NCBI RefSeq assembly: GCF_002113125.1
Contig: NZ_NEJP01000016.1
Coordinates: 62,001-126,000, forward strand
Direction of reading: 5' to 3'
DNA length: 64,000 nucleotides
Source of the DNA: Pseudomonas sp. B20(2017)
Lineage (GTDB): Bacteria; Pseudomonadota; Gammaproteobacteria; Pseudomonadales; Pseudomonadaceae
Made by a program: the position numbers and the translations under genes. A model generated the notes under the pieces. That model was given only the letters and a program-made list of their open reading frames with translations. It did no database searches and was not told the DNA's origin. The stretch's first letter is position 1, and each line of letters opens with the position of its first letter. Below, piece by piece: positions 59,756-64,000 of this stretch.

Positions 59756-60169
59756 TCAGGCCTCAAAACCCGGCAGCACCGGCACCGGACGCTTGTCATC
59801 ATCAATCGCAACAAAGCTGAACTGCCCGTGAATGGCTTTCTCACGGCCGTCGCAGCTCATGCTTTCGACGAAGACTTCCACCTCGACCTTGAGACTGGTG
59901 TTGCCGACCTTGATCACCCGCCCGACCAGTTCGACGATGGAACCCGCCGGGATCGCATGATTGAAATCGATGCGGTCGGTGGACACGGTCACCAAAGGCA
60001 AACGGCAAAACCGCGTAGCAGTGATGAACGACACTTCGTCCATCCAGGCCAGCGCAGTGCCGCCGAACAGGGTGTTGTGGTGATTGGTGGTCGGCGGGAA
60101 AACCGCCTTGGTCACGCGGGTCACCGAGAGTTCGGTGCGGCGTTCGATTTCTTGCTCGCGAGGGGTCAT
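59756..60169 (-). CDS. Acyl-CoA thioesterase, YciA type hot-dog protein
   Basis: A 137-residue single hot-dog-domain hydrolase that cleaves acyl-CoA to free acid and CoA. The N-terminal region TELSVTRVTKAVFPPTTNHH then NTLFGGTALAWMDEVSFITA holds the conserved Asn/Asp catalytic area, and DRIDFNHAIPAGSIVELVGR near 65 is typical of YciA/BFIT-type enzymes. It ends KRPVPVLPGFEA. It is convergent with the antiporter gene and downstream of rplS on the same strand. Confidence 0.9.
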   Translation of the reverse strand: MTPREQEIERRTELSVTRVTKAVFPPTTNHHNTLFGGTALAWMDEVSFITATRFCRLPLVTVSTDRIDFNHAIPAGSIVELVGRVIKVGNTSLKVEVEVFVESMSCDGREKAIHGQFSFVAIDDDKRPVPVLPGFEA

Positions 60170-60213
60170 GGGTCAGGCCTGGAACGGAATGCTGTGGATA
60201 AATTGCGGGCAAC

Positions 60214-60241
60214 AAAAAAGCAGCCCGTAGGCTGCTTTTTT
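60214..60241 (-). terminator. Terminator after the rpsP-rimM-trmD-rplS operon
   Basis: GCAGCC at 60220-60225 pairs with GGCTGC at 60230-60235, with AAAAAA before and TTTTTT after, so it can act in both directions. It lies 19 bp past the rplS stop. Confidence 0.92.
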
Positions 60242-60259
60242 CTGCATCGGAAGCTGGAC

Positions 60260-60610
60260 TTAAGCCAGTTTTTCCTTGATGCGAGCTGCTTTACCCGACA
60301 GGTCGCGCAGGTAGTACAGCTTAGCTTTACGTACGTCACCGCGACGTTTGACAGCCATGCTGTCGATCTGCGGGGAGTAGGTCTGGAAAGTACGTTCTAC
60401 GCCAACACCGTTGGAGATTTTACGAACGGTGAACGCACTGTTCACGCCGCGGTTACGCTTGGCGATTACAACGCCTTCGAACGCTTGTAGACGGGAACGA
60501 TCGCCTTCCTTCACTTTCACCTGAACGACGATGGTGTCGCCCGGGGCAAAGGTAGGGATTTCTTTGGTCATCTGCTCTGCTTCGAGTGCAAGGATGATTT
60601 TGTTGGTCAT
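60260..60610 (-). CDS. rplS: 50S ribosomal protein L19
   Basis: Large-subunit protein at the interface with the 30S subunit; 116 residues. The sequence is highly conserved: [40 protein letters not shown], then [20 protein letters not shown] at the C-terminus. It is the last gene of the conserved rpsP-rimM-trmD-rplS operon, 45 bp after trmD, and is closed by a strong terminator. Confidence 0.98.
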
Positions 60611-60655
60611 GCTGTGCTCCTAAGGTAAATCGTCTGATCTACCATCGATACGTTG

Positions 60656-61408
60656 TTAACTATCGTCCCGCTCGCGGATGTATTCCTCGAGCAGCTTCTT
60701 CTCTTCTCCAGAAAGCGAGCGGCTTTCCAGAAGATCGGCGCGTCGTTCATAGGTCCTACCAAGGGACTGCTGTAAACGCCAACGCCGGATATGCGCGTGA
60801 TTGCCACTCAGCAACACGTCGGGAACACGCTGATCCGCATACACCTCAGGTCGGGTGTAGTGCGGGCAATCCAGCAGACCATCCGTAAAGGAATCTTCCT
60901 CAGCGGAATCCGCATGCCCTAAAGCTCCGGGCAGCAGTCGTGTAACCGCATCGATCATGACCATGGCCGGCAGCTCGCCGCCAGACAACACATAGTCACC
61001 AATCGACCACTCTTCATCGACATGAGCATCAATAAAACGCTCGTCAATGCCTTCATAGCGACCGGCAATCAGGATCAATGCATCCGATTTCGCCAGTTCG
61101 CGTACCGCCGACTGAGTCAGTTGACGGCCTTGGGGGGACAGGTAAATCACCTTCGCCGCCTCCCCGGCTGCTGCCTTGGCCTGAACCAGAGCATCTTCCA
61201 GGGGCTTGATCTTCATCACCATGCCCGGACCACCGCCAAACGGGCGATCGTCCACAGTGTGATGCCGATCCGTCGTGTAATCCCGCGGATTCCAACAGGT
61301 CAGCTGCAAGAGCCCCTGTTTGACCGCTCGACTGGTGATGCCGTAGTCGCCGATGGCGGAAAACATCTCGGGAAACAAACTGATCACTTCTACGCGCAAG
61401 TTAGCCAC
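60656..61408 (-). CDS. trmD: tRNA (guanine-37-N1)-methyltransferase TrmD
   Basis: Methylates G37 of tRNAs reading CNN and some others, preventing +1 frameshifts; 250 residues. The SPOUT knot residues are in VIYLSPQGRQLTQSAVRELA near 83, LILIAGRYEGIDERFIDAHV near 108 and IGDYVLSGGELPAMVMIDAV near 133. DYTTDRHHTVDDRPFGGGPG near 43 is the family signature. The start is a GTG at 61408 (ANLRVEVISLFPEM), two bases after the rimM stop; the open frame upstream is inside rimM. Confidence 0.96.
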   Translation of the reverse strand: MANLRVEVISLFPEMFSAIGDYGITSRAVKQGLLQLTCWNPRDYTTDRHHTVDDRPFGGGPGMVMKIKPLEDALVQAKAAAGEAAKVIYLSPQGRQLTQSAVRELAKSDALILIAGRYEGIDERFIDAHVDEEWSIGDYVLSGGELPAMVMIDAVTRLLPGALGHADSAEEDSFTDGLLDCPHYTRPEVYADQRVPDVLLSGNHAHIRRWRLQQSLGRTYERRADLLESRSLSGEEKKLLEEYIRERDDS

Positions 61409-61410
61409 GC

Positions 61411-61947
61411 TTAGAAGTCCGCGTCCCAATCCACCTTCATCTCGCCCGCTGCGAGGTCGACTGCCAACACGCATTGCTCCGTATAGGGCAACAGGCGTTC
61501 GCGATCATCCAGGCTGCCAGCGCAAGGCTTGACTACCATTACATCATTGGCGCCGGTTTCCAGAAGATGATCGATTTTCCCGAGCAATTGCCCAAGAGTG
61601 TCGATGACCTTCAGACCTTCCAGCTGGTACCAGTAGTACTCGCCTTCGGTCAATTCAGCGAACAGATTGCGCGGCACGCAGATCTCGTAACCGGCCAGAA
61701 GACGAGCTTCTTCACGATCATCAAGACCTTTGAGCTTTGCGACCAGGAACTTGTCGCTCCCGCGTCCACTGACCAGCTCGACCTGTTTGACATTACCTTC
61801 GCGCTTGAGCGTCCAGGTTTTGTACTGCAACAGGTTTTCAGTCGGATCAGTAAAGGAATAAACCTTCACTTCGCCGCGAACGCCGTGAACAGAATAAATT
61901 TTGCCAATAACGATCAAATCATCGGCAACAGCAGGCGTCGCGTTCAT
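61411..61947 (-). CDS. rimM: Ribosome maturation factor RimM
   Basis: Assists 30S head assembly by binding S19; 178 residues with the usual two domains. The N-terminal RimM barrel starts DDLIVIGKIYSVHGVRGEVK with the signature GKIYSVHGVRGEVKV. A PRC-barrel domain follows, with EYYWYQLEGLKVIDTLGQLL near 104 and NDVMVVKPCAGSLDDRERLL near 132. It is 5 bp downstream of rpsP and 2 bp before trmD. Confidence 0.96.
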   Translation of the reverse strand: MNATPAVADDLIVIGKIYSVHGVRGEVKVYSFTDPTENLLQYKTWTLKREGNVKQVELVSGRGSDKFLVAKLKGLDDREEARLLAGYEICVPRNLFAELTEGEYYWYQLEGLKVIDTLGQLLGKIDHLLETGANDVMVVKPCAGSLDDRERLLPYTEQCVLAVDLAAGEMKVDWDADF

Positions 61948-61952
61948 ATTGC

Positions 61953-62204
61953 TCAGGCCGCAGCCTTAGCCGATTCCTTCAGCAACTGAGCAACACGCTC
62001 AGAAGGCTGTGCACCAACGCTCAGCCAGTAGGCTACGCGCTCTTGGTTCACGGACAGACGGATTTCCTGACCACGGGCAACAGGGTTGAAGAAACCAACC
62101 TGTTCTTTGTGGGAGCCGTCACGCGGGTTACGCGAGTCGGTTACGGTCAGGTGGTAAAACGGGCGCTTTTTGGAGCCGCCAAGGGCAAGACGGATTGTTA
62201 GCAT
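61953..62204 (-). CDS. rpsP: 30S ribosomal protein S16
   Basis: Small-subunit protein needed for 30S assembly; 83 residues. The conserved start MLTIRLALGGSKKRPFYHLT and RNPRDGSHKEQVGFFNPVAR are both present. It is the first gene of the operon rpsP-rimM-trmD-rplS, with a promoter expected in the 62205-62453 gap upstream of it and downstream of ffh. Confidence 0.98.
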   Translation of the reverse strand: MLTIRLALGGSKKRPFYHLTVTDSRNPRDGSHKEQVGFFNPVARGQEIRLSVNQERVAYWLSVGAQPSERVAQLLKESAKAAA

Positions 62205-62453
62205 GTGAACATCGTTCCTGTAGTCGGTGCTGCAAATCTAAATGCACAGCGGGCATGGGTGCCCGAAAGGCCGCATATTCTAAGGAATATCCGGACTTTT
62301 GCAAATGACTTTTTCCGGCGCCTATGGCATGCCGTGCAGATTTGCATATGGGGCCGTCGTTCAAAACGGCCGGTCAGCTCCCGCCGAGTGCGGGTTTGCT
62401 GTTGATCCTGCGTCCTTGCAGGGTCTGCGCCGGTGCGACGACCGGCGAAGGCT
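62205..62453. other. Intergenic region between ffh and rpsP
   Basis: About 250 bp with no gene. It holds the promoter of the rpsP operon on the minus strand (an AT-rich stretch occurs near 62276-62310) and the end of the ffh transcript. No clear terminator hairpin with a U-tract was found for ffh, although GC-rich inverted segments occur near 62375-62440. Confidence 0.55.
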
Positions 62454-63830
<1,377 letters not shown>

Positions 63831-64000
63831 TGCGCGATCCTTTCAGGCCCTGTGTAGACCGGGATAATGGCGGCCCAGACCGGATTCAACATGTGCTCGG
63901 CGAGCCTGCGGCGTGGGCAGGTCGCGGATTATAGCGAAGACTGCGTCCGGCGGACACCTCGCCGTCGGGTCACGTGGTCTTTCGTGCAATAGCGGTTCTA
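63831..64000. other. Region upstream of ffh, to window edge
   Basis: A 170-bp stretch with no complete gene. The ffh promoter on the minus strand should lie here. No repeat or terminator was recognised. Confidence 0.5.

Overview
The window is chromosomal DNA of a Pseudomonas, most likely the P. fluorescens group. It is GC-rich, carries a complete wsp surface-sensing operon, an AlgU-type promoter ahead of an lptF-like OmpA lipoprotein gene, and 13 copies of the inverted REP doublets (REPINs) typical of fluorescent pseudomonads. From memory, its backbone follows the P. aeruginosa PAO1 order tsaB-adk-ppc ... lptF ... lysS-prfB-wsp ... recJ-yaeQ ... thrC-hom-dsbC-xerD ... rplS-trmD-rimM-rpsP-ffh, with accessory blocks inserted.

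Layout. 1-1.7 kb: the start of an RND efflux adaptor gene (cut by the window edge) and a divergent TetR regulator. 1.8-6.1 kb: rsmJ, an unusual protein with a 60-residue-period repeat, then a minus-strand run of extensin-like, PEP mutase/isocitrate lyase-like, DUF72 and small hypothetical genes. 6.3-16.3 kb: tsaB, adk, ppc, a small conserved gene, the AlgU-type pair of lipoprotein genes, a lipoprotein hydrolase, a DUF1704 putative metallopeptidase and another lipoprotein. 16.4-19.9 kb: a TetR regulator, lysS, and prfB with its programmed +1 frameshift. 20.1-28.6 kb: wspABCDEF-wspR on the minus strand, a chemosensory pathway that makes cyclic di-GMP. 28.9-39.8 kb: a DUF533 gene, a LysR regulator, and a putative polyamine/4-aminobutyraldehyde module: two paralogous aldehyde dehydrogenases around a four-gene ABC importer, followed by an APC-family permease.

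39.8-42.0 kb is a small accessory island: a long structured leader predicted to hide the ribosome binding site of a solitary Bro-N (antirepressor-like) gene, a ParDE-type toxin-antitoxin pair, and a 61-residue orphan. It is followed by opgD (periplasmic glucan), a GNAT acetyltransferase, an Old Yellow Enzyme, recJ, yaeQ, a CaiB/BaiF CoA-transferase, a solute-binding-like protein, a DUF3509 gene, a degenerate receiver protein, and a BvgS-like sensor lacking its kinase. The right end is core: thrC and hom (threonine synthesis), dsbC, xerD, a CPA-type antiporter, an acyl-CoA thioesterase, the rpsP-rimM-trmD-rplS operon, and ffh.

No tRNA, rRNA, CRISPR array, insertion sequence or prophage structural gene was recognised. 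The most interesting signals are the leader-sequestered Bro-N gene, the truncated sensor beside a degenerate receiver, the DUF1704 enzyme, the tandem-repeat protein, and the REPIN family.
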